DNA from: Nocardioides sp. dk884
GTDB taxonomy: Bacteria; Actinomycetota; Actinomycetes; Propionibacteriales; Nocardioidaceae
Length of the DNA stretch: 64,000 nt
Assembly: GCF_009557055.1 (NCBI RefSeq)
Contig: NZ_CP045649.1
Span: forward strand, 2,641,501-2,705,500
Direction: 5' to 3'
Positions 43,673 through 53,132 of the stretch are shown one piece after another. The notes under the pieces were generated by a model that saw only the letters and a program-made list of their open reading frames with translations, searched no databases and was not told where the DNA came from. Position 1 is the first letter of the stretch. Each line of letters opens with the position of its first letter. A program made the translations under genes and the position numbers.

Positions 43673-46651
43673 TCAGTCCTCCCAGAACACCCGGTCGACC
43701 ACGGCGCGCGCCTTGCGGGTGCAGCGCAGGTGGTCGTTGACCATCTCCTCCGACTCCCCCGGCCCGTAGCCGAGGATGTTGGCCACCCCGACCCGCTCGC
43801 GGGTGTCGCGCGGCAGCTGGTCGCTGGGCTTGCCGCGCACCAGGGTCGCGGCGTTGCGGGTGCGCGACACCCGCCGCCAGGCGTGCTCGAGCACCTCGGC
43901 GTCCCCGGCCTCGATCAGTCCTGCCTCGAGTGCGGCCGACAGCGCGGAGAGCGTGCGCGGGGTGCGCAGCCCGGGGACCTGCCCGGCGAAGCGCATCTGG
44001 ATCAGCTGCACGGTCCACTCGATGTCGGTGAGCCCGCCCGGCCCCAGCTTGAGGTGGGTCTGCGGGTCAGCGCCGCGCGGCAGCCGCTCACGGTCGACGC
44101 GTGCCTTGATCCGGCGTACCTCCAAGACGTCGTCGGCGCTGATGCCGGCCTCGGGGAAGCGCAGCGGGTCGATGAGCTCGGTGAACCGGCGGCGTACGTC
44201 GGGGTCGCCGACCACCGCGTCGGCGCGCAGCAGCGCCTGGGCCTCCCACACCTTCGACCAGCGCGCGTAGTAGGCGGCATAGGAGTCCAGGGTCCGCACC
44301 AGCGCGCCCTGCCGGCCCTCGGGGCGCAGGTCGGCGTCGACCTCGAGGGCCGGGTCCGAGCCGGGCGCGCCGAGCAGCCGGCGCAGCTCGTTGGCCACCG
44401 CCTGGGCGTACGACGAGGCCTGCTGCGGGTCGGCGCCGGGCACCGGCTCGTGCACGAACAGCACGTCGGCGTCGCTGCCGTAGGACAGCTCGAAGCCGCC
44501 GTAGCGGCCCATCGCGACGATCGCCATCCGGGTCGGGGCCTCCTCCAGCCCGCGCTGGCGTCGTACGGCGGCCTCCACCACCCGCAGCGTCGACTCGAGC
44601 GTGGCGTCGGTGAGCCGGGTCAGCCCGTCGCCGACGTCGGCGACGTCGGTCAGCCCGAGCACGTCTCCGGAGGCGATGCGCACCAGCTCGCGGCGCCGGA
44701 TCGCGCGGATGCGGCGCACCGCTTCCTCGGGGTCCTCCTGACGGCGCGCGGTCGCGACCATCTCGGCGGTCAGCGCCTCGGCGCCCGAGGGCACCAGGTC
44801 GCCGGCCAGCATCCGCACCCCCTCCGGCTCGCGCTCGAGCAGGGCGGTGACGTAGCGGGAGGTGGCCAGCAGCCGCGCCAGGCGCTGGGCGACCTGGCCC
44901 TCGTCGCGCAGCGTGGCGAGGTACCACGGCGTCGAGCCCAACGACTCGCTGATCCGGCGGAAGCCGAACAGCCCCGCGTCGGGGTCGGCGCCCTCGGCGA
45001 ACCAGTCGAGCATCGCGGGCAGCAGCGTGCGCTGGATGTTGGCGCGGCGCGAGACCCCGCTGGTGAGCGCCTCGAGGTGGCGCAGCGCGGCGCGGGCGTC
45101 GATGTAGCCGAGGGCGCGCAGCCGCTTCTCCGCGGCCTCGGGCGAGAGCCGGACCTCATGGCCCGGGATGGACGCCACCGCCGAGAGCAACGGGCGGTAG
45201 AAGAGCTTCTCGTGCAGCCGCCGGACCTCGCGGCGGTGGTGCTCGAAGACTCGGGCGAAGCTCGCCGCGGGGTTCTTCATGAAGCCCAGGCTGCGACCCA
45301 GGCAGCGCAGCGCCTCCTCGTCGTCGGGCAGCACGTGGGTGCGCTGGAGGCGGCGCAGCTGGATGCGGTGCTCCAGGGCGCGCAGGAAGGCGTAGGCCTC
45401 GTGCATCGCCTCGCCGTCCTCGCGCCCGACGTACCCGCCGCGGGTGAGCTCGGCGAGCGCGCTCAGGGTCGTGGGCACCCGGATCCGCTCGTCGGCGCGC
45501 CCGTGCACCAGCTGCAGCAGCTGCACCGCGAATTCCACGTCGCGCAGGCCCCCGGAGCCCAGCTTGATCTGGCGCTCGGCCTCCTTGGCCGGGATGTGGT
45601 CGATGACCCGGCGCCGCATCGCCTGGGTGTCCTCGACGAAGTGGTCGCGCTCGGCGGCGCTCCACACCATCGGCGCGACCATCTCGACGTACGCCGCGCC
45701 GAGGTCGAGGTCGCCGGCGACCGGGCGGGCCTTGAGCAGGGCCTGGAACTCCCAGGTCTTGGCCCACCGCTCGTAGTAGCCGCGGTGGCTGGCCAGGGTG
45801 CGCACCAGCGGCCCGGCCTTGCCCTCGGGGCGCAGCGCGGCGTCGACGGGCCAGATGGTGCCCTCGCCGGTGTGGTCGGAGCAGATCCGGATCAGGTTGC
45901 TCGCCAGCTGGGTCGCGGCGCGCAGGGCAGCCGCGTCGGGGGCGCCCTCGACCGGCTCGTGGACGAAGATCACGTCGACGTCGGAGACGTAGTTGAGCTC
46001 GTGGCCGCCGCACTTGCCCATCGCGACGACCGCCAGGCGCACCAGGTCAGCCGGCTCCCCCACCCGCTGGCGGGCGATGGCGAGCGCGGCCTCGAGGGTG
46101 CCGGCGGCGAGGTCGGAGAGCTCCGCGGCGACGTCGTCGACCCCGACGCCGTGGGCCAGGTCGCGGGCGACCAGGCGCAGCAGCAGCCGGCGGTACTCCA
46201 CCCGCAGCGCGTCCACCGCCTCCGCGTCGGGCACGCCGGCCACCGGGGAGTCGGCGTGCGGGTCGGCGCCGACGACGCGCAGCAGGCTCTCGCGCAGTGC
46301 GTACGCCGGGGGGCGGGTCGATCCCAGCAGCGGGTCGGTGAGCTCGTGCCAGTGTTCGGGGTGGTGCACCAGGTGGTCGCCGAGGGCGGGGCTGGCGCCC
46401 AGCACGGCGAGCATGCGCATCGCGGTGCCCTCGTCGTCGGCGAGGGCGTCGAGCAGCGTGGCGGCGTCCGGCGCCGCCTCGACCAGGCGGGTCAGCCCCG
46501 CGAGCGCCTCGTCGGGGTCGGCGGCCAGGCCGAACACCGAGAGCAGTGGGTCGGCCGCCTCGCCCAGGGCACGCAGACGCTCCAGCGCCACCTCGGTGTC
46601 GACGAACCCGAGCCGCAGCAGCGCGATCCTGCCGGTGGTCGGGCGGATCAC
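43673..46651 (-). CDS. glnE: Glutamine synthetase adenylyltransferase/adenylyl-removing enzyme
   Basis: 992 residues, standard length. Bifunctional regulator that adenylylates or deadenylylates glutamine synthetase I according to nitrogen status. It contains two nucleotidyltransferase domains: the N-terminal one with YVSDVDVIFVHEPVEGAPDA (near residue 215) and the C-terminal one with YGSDADVLFVHEPVPGADPQ (near residue 725). Each is followed by a helical domain (IKLGSGGLRDVEFAVQLLQL; LKLGPGGLTDIEWTVQLIQM). GTG 46651 overlaps the stop of the small membrane-protein gene (GTGA). The order glnE next to glnA2 is also found in Mycobacterium tuberculosis. The long plus-strand frame across it is a shadow. 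Confidence 0.97.
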   Translation of the reverse strand: MIRPTTGRIALLRLGFVDTEVALERLRALGEAADPLLSVFGLAADPDEALAGLTRLVEAAPDAATLLDALADDEGTAMRMLAVLGASPALGDHLVHHPEHWHELTDPLLGSTRPPAYALRESLLRVVGADPHADSPVAGVPDAEAVDALRVEYRRLLLRLVARDLAHGVGVDDVAAELSDLAAGTLEAALAIARQRVGEPADLVRLAVVAMGKCGGHELNYVSDVDVIFVHEPVEGAPDAAALRAATQLASNLIRICSDHTGEGTIWPVDAALRPEGKAGPLVRTLASHRGYYERWAKTWEFQALLKARPVAGDLDLGAAYVEMVAPMVWSAAERDHFVEDTQAMRRRVIDHIPAKEAERQIKLGSGGLRDVEFAVQLLQLVHGRADERIRVPTTLSALAELTRGGYVGREDGEAMHEAYAFLRALEHRIQLRRLQRTHVLPDDEEALRCLGRSLGFMKNPAASFARVFEHHRREVRRLHEKLFYRPLLSAVASIPGHEVRLSPEAAEKRLRALGYIDARAALRHLEALTSGVSRRANIQRTLLPAMLDWFAEGADPDAGLFGFRRISESLGSTPWYLATLRDEGQVAQRLARLLATSRYVTALLEREPEGVRMLAGDLVPSGAEALTAEMVATARRQEDPEEAVRRIRAIRRRELVRIASGDVLGLTDVADVGDGLTRLTDATLESTLRVVEAAVRRQRGLEEAPTRMAIVAMGRYGGFELSYGSDADVLFVHEPVPGADPQQASSYAQAVANELRRLLGAPGSDPALEVDADLRPEGRQGALVRTLDSYAAYYARWSKVWEAQALLRADAVVGDPDVRRRFTELIDPLRFPEAGISADDVLEVRRIKARVDRERLPRGADPQTHLKLGPGGLTDIEWTVQLIQMRFAGQVPGLRTPRTLSALSAALEAGLIEAGDAEVLEHAWRRVSRTRNAATLVRGKPSDQLPRDTRERVGVANILGYGPGESEEMVNDHLRCTRKARAVVDRVFWED

Positions 46652-47037
46652 GGGGTCACCGTCCCGGGCAGCAGCGCGAGCGCGAGCAGCGCCAGACCGC
46701 CGAGCGGCATCACGAACGCCACCCCCAGGCCCAGCAGCGGCACCGCGAGCACGATCAGCGCCACCCCGAGCAGCACGCAGGCGACCCGCGTCGCCCGGTC
46801 GCGGCCCTCGAGCCGGCGCAGCCCGAGCACGCACAACCCGAGGAGCACCAGCCCGACCAGCGCCCGGGCGAGCACGAGCGGGAGCCGGTCCTCGACCTCA
46901 CGCCCGTCGGCGAGCACCTCCGCCAGCGCGCCCAGCGTCACCAGCGCCGACGGGAGGAACGCCGCCCACAGGGCGACGTGCAGCGCCCGGGCGCGGCGCG
47001 GTGAGTAGAGCACCGCGGCCGTCCCGTCGCTGTCCAC
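46648..47037 (-). CDS. Small four-helix membrane protein of unknown function
   Basis: 129 residues with four hydrophobic segments (ALHVALWAAFLPSALVTLGA, LVLARALVGLVLLGLCVLGL, VACVLLGVALIVLAVPLLGL, AFVMPLGGLALLALALLPG). I do not recognise a family. It lies 37 bp after glnA2 and overlaps glnE by 4 bp, so the three are likely co-transcribed. GTG 47037 is the probable start, without a strong ribosome site. A nitrogen-related role is suggested only by position. Confidence 0.65.
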   Translation of the reverse strand: MDSDGTAAVLYSPRRARALHVALWAAFLPSALVTLGALAEVLADGREVEDRLPLVLARALVGLVLLGLCVLGLRRLEGRDRATRVACVLLGVALIVLAVPLLGLGVAFVMPLGGLALLALALLPGTVTP

Positions 47038-47074
47038 GTGAAGTCCGTGCCCCCTGCTTCGACCCGTCGCGCTC

Positions 47075-48412
47075 TCAGAGCACCGGCAGCATCTGGTCGC
47101 GCTCGAAGGCGGAGACCTGGCCGCGGTACTGGTCCCACTCCGCGCGCTTGTTGCGCAGGAAGTAGTCGAAGACGTGCTCGCCCAGGGTCTCGGCCAGCAG
47201 CTCGGAGTCCTCCGCGACGTTGATCGCCTCGGACAGGCTGCGCGGCAGCGGCTGGATGCCGAGCGCCTTGCGCTCGCGCCCGCTGAGCGCCCACACGTCG
47301 TCCTCGGCCTCGCGGGGCAGCTCGTAGCCGCCCTCGATCCCCTTCATGCCGGCGGCCAGGGTGACCGCGAAGGCGAGGTAGGGGTTGCAGGCGGCGTCGA
47401 CGGTGCGCAGCTCGACGCGGGTGGACTGGCCCTTCTCGGGCTTGTACATCGGCACCCGGATCATCGCCGAGCGGTTGTTGTGGCCCCAGCAGATGTAGGA
47501 GGGGGCCTCGCCGCCGGTCATCATCCGCTTGTAGCTGTTGACCCACTGGTTGGTGACCACGCTGATCTCGCTCGCGTGGCGCAGCACACCGGCGATGAAC
47601 TGACGCCCGGTCTGGGAGAGCTGATATTGCGCGCCGGCCTCGTAGAAGGCGTTCTGGTCGCCCTCGAACAGCGAGACGTGGGTGTGCATGCCCGACCCGG
47701 GGTGGGTGGTGAACGGCTTGGGCATGAACGAGGCCCAGATGCCCTGGTTGAGCGCCACCTCACGGATGACGGTGCGGAAGGTCATGATGTTGTCGGCGGT
47801 GCTCAGCGCGTCGGCGTAGCGCAGGTCGATCTCCTGCTGGCCGGGGCCGGCCTCGTGGTGGCTGAACTCCACCGAGATGCCCATCGACTCGAGCATGTGG
47901 ATCGCCTCGCGGCGGAAGTCCGCACCCATCGACTGCGCGGTGTGGTCGAAGTAGCCGCTGCGGTCGACCGGCTCGGGCTCGGCGCCCGGCACCGGGGTGT
48001 CCTTGAAGAGGTAGAACTCGATCTCGGGGTGGGTGTAGAAGGTGAAGCCCTTGTCGGCCGCCTTGCTCAGGGTGCGCTTGAGCACGTGACGCGGGTCGGC
48101 GTACGACGGGGAGCCGTCGGGCATCTCGATGTCGCAGAACATCCGCGCGGTGCTGGGCGAGTCACCGCGCCACGGCAGGATCTGGAACGTCGTGGGGTCG
48201 GGCTTGGCCAGCATGTCGGCCTCGTGCACCCGCGCGAAGCCCTCGATCGCCGAGCCGTCGAAGCCGATGCCCTCGGAGAAGGCGCCCTCCAGCTCCGCCG
48301 GGGCGACCGCGACCGACTTGAGGAAGCCGAGCACGTCGGTGAACCACAGCCGGACGAACCGGACGTCTCGCTCCTCAAGAGCGCGGAGAACGAAGTCTTC
48401 CTGCTTGCCCAT
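47075..48412 (-). CDS. glnA2: Glutamine synthetase, type I (GlnA2-like)
   Basis: 445 residues. Family motifs: FDGSAIEGFARVHEADMLAK (substrate loop), EIEFYLFKD, EFSHHEAGPGQQEIDLRYAD, GSGMHTHVSLFEGDQNAF and RVELRTVDAACNPYLAFAVT. The length and the C-terminal GGYELPREAEDDVWAL fit the short GlnA2 (alpha-type) group. The tyrosine motif that GlnE modifies in long GlnA1 (NLYxLP) is replaced here by GGYELP, so control by the adjacent GlnE is uncertain and a separate GlnA1 is expected elsewhere. GlnA2-type enzymes in mycobacteria and streptomycetes can act on glutamate or related substrates. Confidence 0.95.
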   Translation of the reverse strand: MGKQEDFVLRALEERDVRFVRLWFTDVLGFLKSVAVAPAELEGAFSEGIGFDGSAIEGFARVHEADMLAKPDPTTFQILPWRGDSPSTARMFCDIEMPDGSPSYADPRHVLKRTLSKAADKGFTFYTHPEIEFYLFKDTPVPGAEPEPVDRSGYFDHTAQSMGADFRREAIHMLESMGISVEFSHHEAGPGQQEIDLRYADALSTADNIMTFRTVIREVALNQGIWASFMPKPFTTHPGSGMHTHVSLFEGDQNAFYEAGAQYQLSQTGRQFIAGVLRHASEISVVTNQWVNSYKRMMTGGEAPSYICWGHNNRSAMIRVPMYKPEKGQSTRVELRTVDAACNPYLAFAVTLAAGMKGIEGGYELPREAEDDVWALSGRERKALGIQPLPRSLSEAINVAEDSELLAETLGEHVFDYFLRNKRAEWDQYRGQVSAFERDQMLPVL

Positions 48413-48508
48413 GACCGCACCCTATCCACGTGTACGGACAGTCGGCGAAGGTGCCCACCTGTGAGCCGGCGCGGCCCGGCCGGTGCCTGGCCGGTGCTCG
48501 ACGAGCGC

Positions 48509-50551
48509 TCAGGACGGGGGCACCGACTCCAGGTCGGCCAGCCACGCGGCCGGGCTCGCGTCGGAGGGCATCCGCCAGTCCCCGCGCGGTGACATGGTGC
48601 CGCCGGCGCTGACCTTGGGCCCGTTGGGCAGTGCGGAGCGCTTGAACTGGGAGGCGAAGAAGCGCCGGACGAAGACCTCCAGCCAGCGCCGTACCTCCCC
48701 CAGGTCGTAGGCCACCCGCTTGTCCTCGGGGAAACCGGGCGGCCACTCCCCCGCGTCGGCGTCGTGCCAGGCGTGCCAGGCCAGGAACGCGACCCGGCTG
48801 GGCCGCATGCCGTAGCGCAGCACGTGGAAGAGCGTGAAGTCCTGCAGCGCGTAGGGGCCGACCGTGTCCTCGGTGCTCTGCGGGCGCTCGTCCTCCCGGC
48901 TCGGCACCAGCTCCGGGGAGATCTCCTGGTCGAGGATCTCCTGGAGCACCTCGACGGTCTCGGCGTCGAACTGGTCGTGGCCGATCACCCACCGGATCAG
49001 GTGCTGGATCAGGGTCTTGGGCACCCCGGCGTTGACGTTGTAGTGCGACATCTGGTCGCCCACGCCGTAGGTGCACCAGCCCAGCGCGAGCTCGGAGAGG
49101 TCGCCGGTGCCGAGCACGATGCCGCGGCGCTGGTTGGCCAGGCGGAACAGGTAGTCGGTGCGCAGCCCGGCCTGGACGTTCTCGAAGGTGACGTCGTAGA
49201 CCTCCTCGCCGCGGGCGAACGGGTGCCCCATGTCATTGAGCATCTGGCGCGCGGCCGGGGTGATGTCGATCGTCTCGTAGGTGGTGCCGAGCGACTTCAT
49301 CAGGCGTACGGCGTTGGTGCGCGTCACGTCGCTGGTCGCGAACCCGGGCAGCGTGAAGGCCAGGATGTCGCTGCGCGGGCGGCCCAGCCGGTCCATGGCG
49401 TTGGCGGCCACGATCAGCGCGTGGGTGGAGTCCAGGCCGCCGGACACCCCGATGACGATCTTCGGGTCGCCGATGGCCCGCAGCCGCTGCTCGAGCCCGG
49501 AGACCTGGATGTTGTAGGCCTCGTAGCAGTCCTGGGCGAGTCGCGCGGGGTCGTCGGGCACGAACGGGAAACGGTCCACCCGGCGGCGCAGCCCCACGTC
49601 GCCGGTCGGCGGCGAGAGCCGGAACTCGACGCGGCGGAAACCCCGGCCCGTGGAGCGGCCGGCGAGCGAGCGGCGGTTGTCGTCGAAGGTGCCGGTGCGC
49701 AGCCGCTCCAGGCGGATCCGGTCCAGGTCGACGTCGACGACGGTGCGCCGCGCGCCGTCGGGGAACCGCTCGGTCTCCCCCAGCAGCTCGCCGTGCTCGT
49801 AGACCATCGTCTGGCCATCCCACGACAGGTCGGTGCTGGACTCGCCCTGCCCGGCCGCGGCGTACACGTAGGCGGCGAGGCAGCGTGAGGACGCCGAGCG
49901 GACCATCAGCCGGCGGTCCTCGGCGCGGCCGACCGTGATCGGGCTGCCGGAGAGGTTGGCGAGCACGCTGGCCCCGGCGAGCGCGGCCTCCGCGCTGGGC
50001 GGGACCGGCACCCACATGTCCTCGCAGACCTCGGCGTGCAGCACCAGCCCGGGCACGTCGACGGCGTCGAAGAGCAGGTCGGACCCGATCGGGACCTCCT
50101 CGCCGGCCAGCACGACGGTGCCGGTGACGTCGTCGCCGGGCGCGAACCAGCGGCGCTCGTAGAACTCCCGGTAGGTCGGCAGGTAGGACTTCGGGGCCAC
50201 GCCCAGGACCCGGCCGCGGTGCACCACGACCGCGGTGTTGAGGACCCGGTTGCCGTGGGCCAGCGGGGCGCCGACGACCAGCACCGGGGTCAGGTCGACC
50301 GAGGCGCTGACCAGCTCCTCCAGGGCGCCCTGCACGGCGTCGAGCAGCGGGTCCTGGAGGAACAGGTCGTCGAGGGCGTAGCCGGACAGGCACAGCTCGG
50401 GGAAGACCGCCACCGCCACGCCGTCGTCGTGGCAGGCCCGGGCCTGCTCGAGCACGTGCGCGAGGTTGGTCGCGGGGTCGGCGACCCGGACCGGCAGGGT
50501 GACGGCGGCGACGCGCGCGAAGCCGTGGGCGTAGGCGGAGTAGAAGTCCAC
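48509..50551 (-). CDS. nadE: NAD+ synthase, glutamine-dependent
   Basis: 680 residues, the normal length of the glutamine-hydrolysing form. The N-terminal nitrilase-like glutaminase has the triad positions FPELCLSGY (Glu), [14 protein letters not shown] (Lys) and [14 protein letters not shown] (Cys). The C-terminal synthetase has the ATP-pyrophosphatase P-loop [32 protein letters not shown] and [12 protein letters not shown]. It makes NAD+ from deamido-NAD+ using glutamine nitrogen. GTG 50551 ([20 protein letters not shown]) was chosen over the longer frame (start 50599), which adds unconserved residues. It is downstream of a methyltransferase gene on the same strand. Confidence 0.95.
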   Translation of the reverse strand: MDFYSAYAHGFARVAAVTLPVRVADPATNLAHVLEQARACHDDGVAVAVFPELCLSGYALDDLFLQDPLLDAVQGALEELVSASVDLTPVLVVGAPLAHGNRVLNTAVVVHRGRVLGVAPKSYLPTYREFYERRWFAPGDDVTGTVVLAGEEVPIGSDLLFDAVDVPGLVLHAEVCEDMWVPVPPSAEAALAGASVLANLSGSPITVGRAEDRRLMVRSASSRCLAAYVYAAAGQGESSTDLSWDGQTMVYEHGELLGETERFPDGARRTVVDVDLDRIRLERLRTGTFDDNRRSLAGRSTGRGFRRVEFRLSPPTGDVGLRRRVDRFPFVPDDPARLAQDCYEAYNIQVSGLEQRLRAIGDPKIVIGVSGGLDSTHALIVAANAMDRLGRPRSDILAFTLPGFATSDVTRTNAVRLMKSLGTTYETIDITPAARQMLNDMGHPFARGEEVYDVTFENVQAGLRTDYLFRLANQRRGIVLGTGDLSELALGWCTYGVGDQMSHYNVNAGVPKTLIQHLIRWVIGHDQFDAETVEVLQEILDQEISPELVPSREDERPQSTEDTVGPYALQDFTLFHVLRYGMRPSRVAFLAWHAWHDADAGEWPPGFPEDKRVAYDLGEVRRWLEVFVRRFFASQFKRSALPNGPKVSAGGTMSPRGDWRMPSDASPAAWLADLESVPPS

Positions 50552-50611
50552 GCGGGTGAGTTTCGCACCCCCGGCCAGTGCCCGACCCCGGGCGACCACC
50601 CTGGACGGGAC

Positions 50612-51370
50612 TCAGGCCTGCGCGAGGATCGACCAGGCCGAGGCGAGCACGTGGAAAGGTCCCTCGGGCAGCCGGCGTCGGCACTCCTCGCGCAACCGGT
50701 CGGCGGAGTCGCCGCGGCAGCTGGCGACGTGCGCGCCGGCCGGGCCGACCCCCAGCGTGTAGGGCTCCCACCAGTCCTCGAAGGACTCGTGGCGCACCCG
50801 GACGGTGAGCCGGTCGGCGGCGGTCACCCGCAGCCCCGCGGCCTCGACCAGGCGGGGCAGGTCGTCCTTGGCGGTGCCCGGCAGCGCGGCCTCGCCGCGC
50901 ACGTCGGGCTCCAGGGCCCGCACGGCGCTCCAGAACGCCGAGACCGGACCGCTGTCCCCGGCGTGGTCCCACACGCAGGCCGCGAGGGTGCCGCCCGGGC
51001 CCGCGACCCGCGCCATCTCCCGCAGCCCGGCGACCGGGTCGGGCAGGAACTGCACCACGAGCTGCGCCAGCACCAGGTCGTACGACGCGTCGTCGAACGG
51101 CAGCCGGCTGGCGTCGCCGCGGCGTACGAGCGCCCCCGGACACCGCTCCGCGGTGGCGTCGACGAAGGCGGGCACCGGGTCGACGGCGGCCACGTGGGCG
51201 GGACCCAGACGCTGCACGAGCCGCTCGGTCAGGGCCCCGGGGCCGCAGCCGACGTCGAGCGCGCGTTGTCCGGGCTCGGCCCCGCCGGCCTCGACGAACA
51301 GCTCGGCGAGCGGTTCGGAGTAGCGGCCCATGAACTGGTTGTAGGCCTGCGCGGACACCTCGAAGGACAC
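50612..51370 (-). CDS. Class I SAM-dependent methyltransferase
   Basis: 252 residues. Motif I RALDVGCGPGALTERLVQRL binds S-adenosylmethionine; post-I VAAVDPVPAFVDATAERCPG, motif II YDLVLAQLVVQFLPDPVAGL and GPGGTLAACVWDH follow the Methyltransf_11/UbiE-like pattern. The N-terminus VSFEVSAQAYNQFMGRYSEP is the usual beginning of this group, so GTG 51370 with GGGAG upstream is preferred; the frame is open to 51445. The substrate is unknown. It is divergent from the VOC-family gene at 51475. Confidence 0.86.
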   Translation of the reverse strand: MSFEVSAQAYNQFMGRYSEPLAELFVEAGGAEPGQRALDVGCGPGALTERLVQRLGPAHVAAVDPVPAFVDATAERCPGALVRRGDASRLPFDDASYDLVLAQLVVQFLPDPVAGLREMARVAGPGGTLAACVWDHAGDSGPVSAFWSAVRALEPDVRGEAALPGTAKDDLPRLVEAAGLRVTAADRLTVRVRHESFEDWWEPYTLGVGPAGAHVASCRGDSADRLREECRRRLPEGPFHVLASAWSILAQA

Positions 51371-51474
51371 ACCTGGCTCCCGGGACTCGGCACCTGTGTC
51401 GGGCGATGAGTTCGCCTCGTCGATCCAGTCTGACTCCCAGCGCATCCCGGCGCCACCACCCTCCTGGAGGAACG

Positions 51475-51987
51475 ATGTCCGCTCCTGCTTCCCCCACGGC
51501 CCCCGCGACCGTCGTCATCAGTCCGTGCCTGTGGTTCGACGACGGCCTGGAGGCGGCGATGGACTTCTACACCGCGGTCTTCCCGAACTCCACGGTCGGC
51601 GACGTGCTGCGCCGCTCCGACCCCGACGGCGGTCAGGGCGGCGTGGTCGCCGCCGACTTCACCCTCGGCGGCGTGATGTTCCGCGGCATCAACGGCGGCC
51701 CGCAGTTCCGCTTCAGCGAGGCGGTCTCCTTCCAGATCGACTGCGCCGACCAGGCGGAGGTCGACCACTACTGGGAGCGGCTCACCGACGGCGGGGAAGA
51801 GTCGATGTGCGGCTGGCTCAAGGACCGCTTCGGCGTCTCCTGGCAGGTCACCCCGCGCCGCCTCTATGAGCTGCTGCGCGACCCGGACCCGGCGCGCGCG
51901 TACGCCGCCCAGGAGGCGATGCTGCAGATGCGCCGGATCGTGGTGGCCGATCTCGAGGCCGCCGCGGACGCCGCGGCACCCGCGTGA
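51475..51987 (+). CDS. VOC-family (PhnB/glyoxalase-fold) protein
   Basis: 170 residues. The PhnB-type signature is clear: ISPCLWFDDGLEAAMDFYTA, VFPNSTVGDVLR, GVMFRGINGGPQFRFSEAVS and a C-terminal DRFGVSWQVTPRRLYELLRD (typical of proteins annotated as 3-demethylubiquinone methyltransferase-like VOC). These fold like glyoxalase but usually lack a proven enzymatic activity. ATG 51475 has GGAGGAAC upstream. A single gene followed by panB. Confidence 0.88.
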   Translation: MSAPASPTAPATVVISPCLWFDDGLEAAMDFYTAVFPNSTVGDVLRRSDPDGGQGGVVAADFTLGGVMFRGINGGPQFRFSEAVSFQIDCADQAEVDHYWERLTDGGEESMCGWLKDRFGVSWQVTPRRLYELLRDPDPARAYAAQEAMLQMRRIVVADLEAAADAAAPA

Positions 51988-52089
51988 GGGCCCTCACGGT
52001 GATCGCGCCGGTGGGACCGGTCTAGCCTGAGGGCCGTCCGGGGACTCCACGAGGGAGCCTCGAGACGTCACAGGAAACGGAGCTCGACG

Positions 52090-52947
52090 ATGAGCGAAGA
52101 GACCGCGCCGTACGGCAGCGGCGCGGCGGCCACCGAGACCGCCGCCACCCCCCGCAAGCGGATCCGCACCCACCACCTGCGCGAGCTCAAGGAGCGCGGC
52201 GAGCGCTTCGCGATGCTCACCGCCTACGACCAGTACACCGCCCAGGTCTTCGACGAGGCCGGCATCGAGGTGCTGCTCGTCGGCGACAGCGCCTCCAACA
52301 ACGTCTTCGGCAACGAGACCTCGCTGCCGGTCACGGTCGACGAGCTGATCCCGCTGACCCGCGCGGTGTCCCGCTCCGCGCGGCGCGCGCTGGTCGTCGG
52401 CGACCTGCCGTTCGGGTCCTACCAGGCCTCCCCGGAGCAGGGCTACCTCACCGCGGTGCGGTTCATGAAGGAGGGCGGCGCGCACTGCGTCAAGCTCGAG
52501 GGCGGCGCGGAGATGGCCCCGGTCATCACCCGCATGGCCCAGGGCGGCATCCCGGTCATGGCGCACATCGGCTTCACCCCGCAGAGCGAGCACACCCTCG
52601 GCGGCTACCGCGTGCAGGGCCGCGGCGAGACCGCCCAGCGCATCCTCGCCGACGCCCGGGCCGTCGAGGCGGCCGGTGCGTTCGCCGTGGTGATGGAGAT
52701 GGTGCCCGGCGACGTGGCCGCGGAGGTGACCCGCGAGCTGTCGATCCCCACCATCGGCATCGGCGCCGGCAACCAGTGCGACGGCCAGGTGCTGGTGTGG
52801 CAGGACGCCTTCGGACTGCGGACCGGCAAGATGCCGCGCTTCGTCAAGCAGTACGCCGACGTGCGCACCGCCCTGCTCGACGGCGCTCGCGCATATGCCG
52901 AGGACGTCCGGGCCGGGACGTTCCCCGGGCCCGAGCACACCTTCTGA
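52090..52947 (+). CDS. panB: 3-methyl-2-oxobutanoate hydroxymethyltransferase
   Basis: 285 residues. First committed step of pantothenate synthesis: transfers a hydroxymethyl group from methylene-tetrahydrofolate to alpha-ketoisovalerate. Motifs: [83 protein letters not shown] and [20 protein letters not shown]. An N-terminal extension of about 20 residues ([18 protein letters not shown]) is typical of actinobacteria. ATG 52090 has GGAAACGGAG upstream. It lies near glnE/glnA2, as in mycobacteria. Confidence 0.97.
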   Translation: MSEETAPYGSGAAATETAATPRKRIRTHHLRELKERGERFAMLTAYDQYTAQVFDEAGIEVLLVGDSASNNVFGNETSLPVTVDELIPLTRAVSRSARRALVVGDLPFGSYQASPEQGYLTAVRFMKEGGAHCVKLEGGAEMAPVITRMAQGGIPVMAHIGFTPQSEHTLGGYRVQGRGETAQRILADARAVEAAGAFAVVMEMVPGDVAAEVTRELSIPTIGIGAGNQCDGQVLVWQDAFGLRTGKMPRFVKQYADVRTALLDGARAYAEDVRAGTFPGPEHTF

Positions 52948-52953
52948 GCCGCC

Positions 52954-53050
52954 GCGGGGTGCGCGTAACTCCGCAATTGCGCCGGGAAGCACCTCCTACC
53001 CACCGGTAGCAGTACTTTTCCGCGCAATTGCGCGGAAAAGCGCACCCCGC
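52954..53050. repeat. 97-bp long inverted repeat with paired GCAATTGC palindromes (MITE-like)
   Basis: The outer arms GCGGGGTGCGC and GCGCACCCCGC are perfect; the inner arms are imperfect with GCAATTGC at 52973-52980 and 53024-53031, placed symmetrically about 53002. The left arm (CGTAAC..CGCAATTGCGCCG..AAGCACCTCC) resembles the sequence interrupted by the IS30 element at 24.4/25.8 kb and also the IS30 ends. It lies 7 bp after panB and may also act as its terminator. Confidence 0.8.
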
Positions 53051-53132
53051 GCACGCACCCATGACATCCGTCATGGCCAGGTCGTGACGTCCGGGCGAGG
53101 GCGCCGGGCCGCAGCGGCCCGAGGGTGGAGCC

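Noticed and set aside
43730..47008. 1092-residue plus-strand frame
   Set aside because: Exact antisense shadow of glnE; high-GC third positions keep the opposite frame open.
48413..48508. Short frames in the glnA2-nadE gap
   Set aside because: Only 96 bp, no ribosome site and no homology; treated as promoter region of glnA2.
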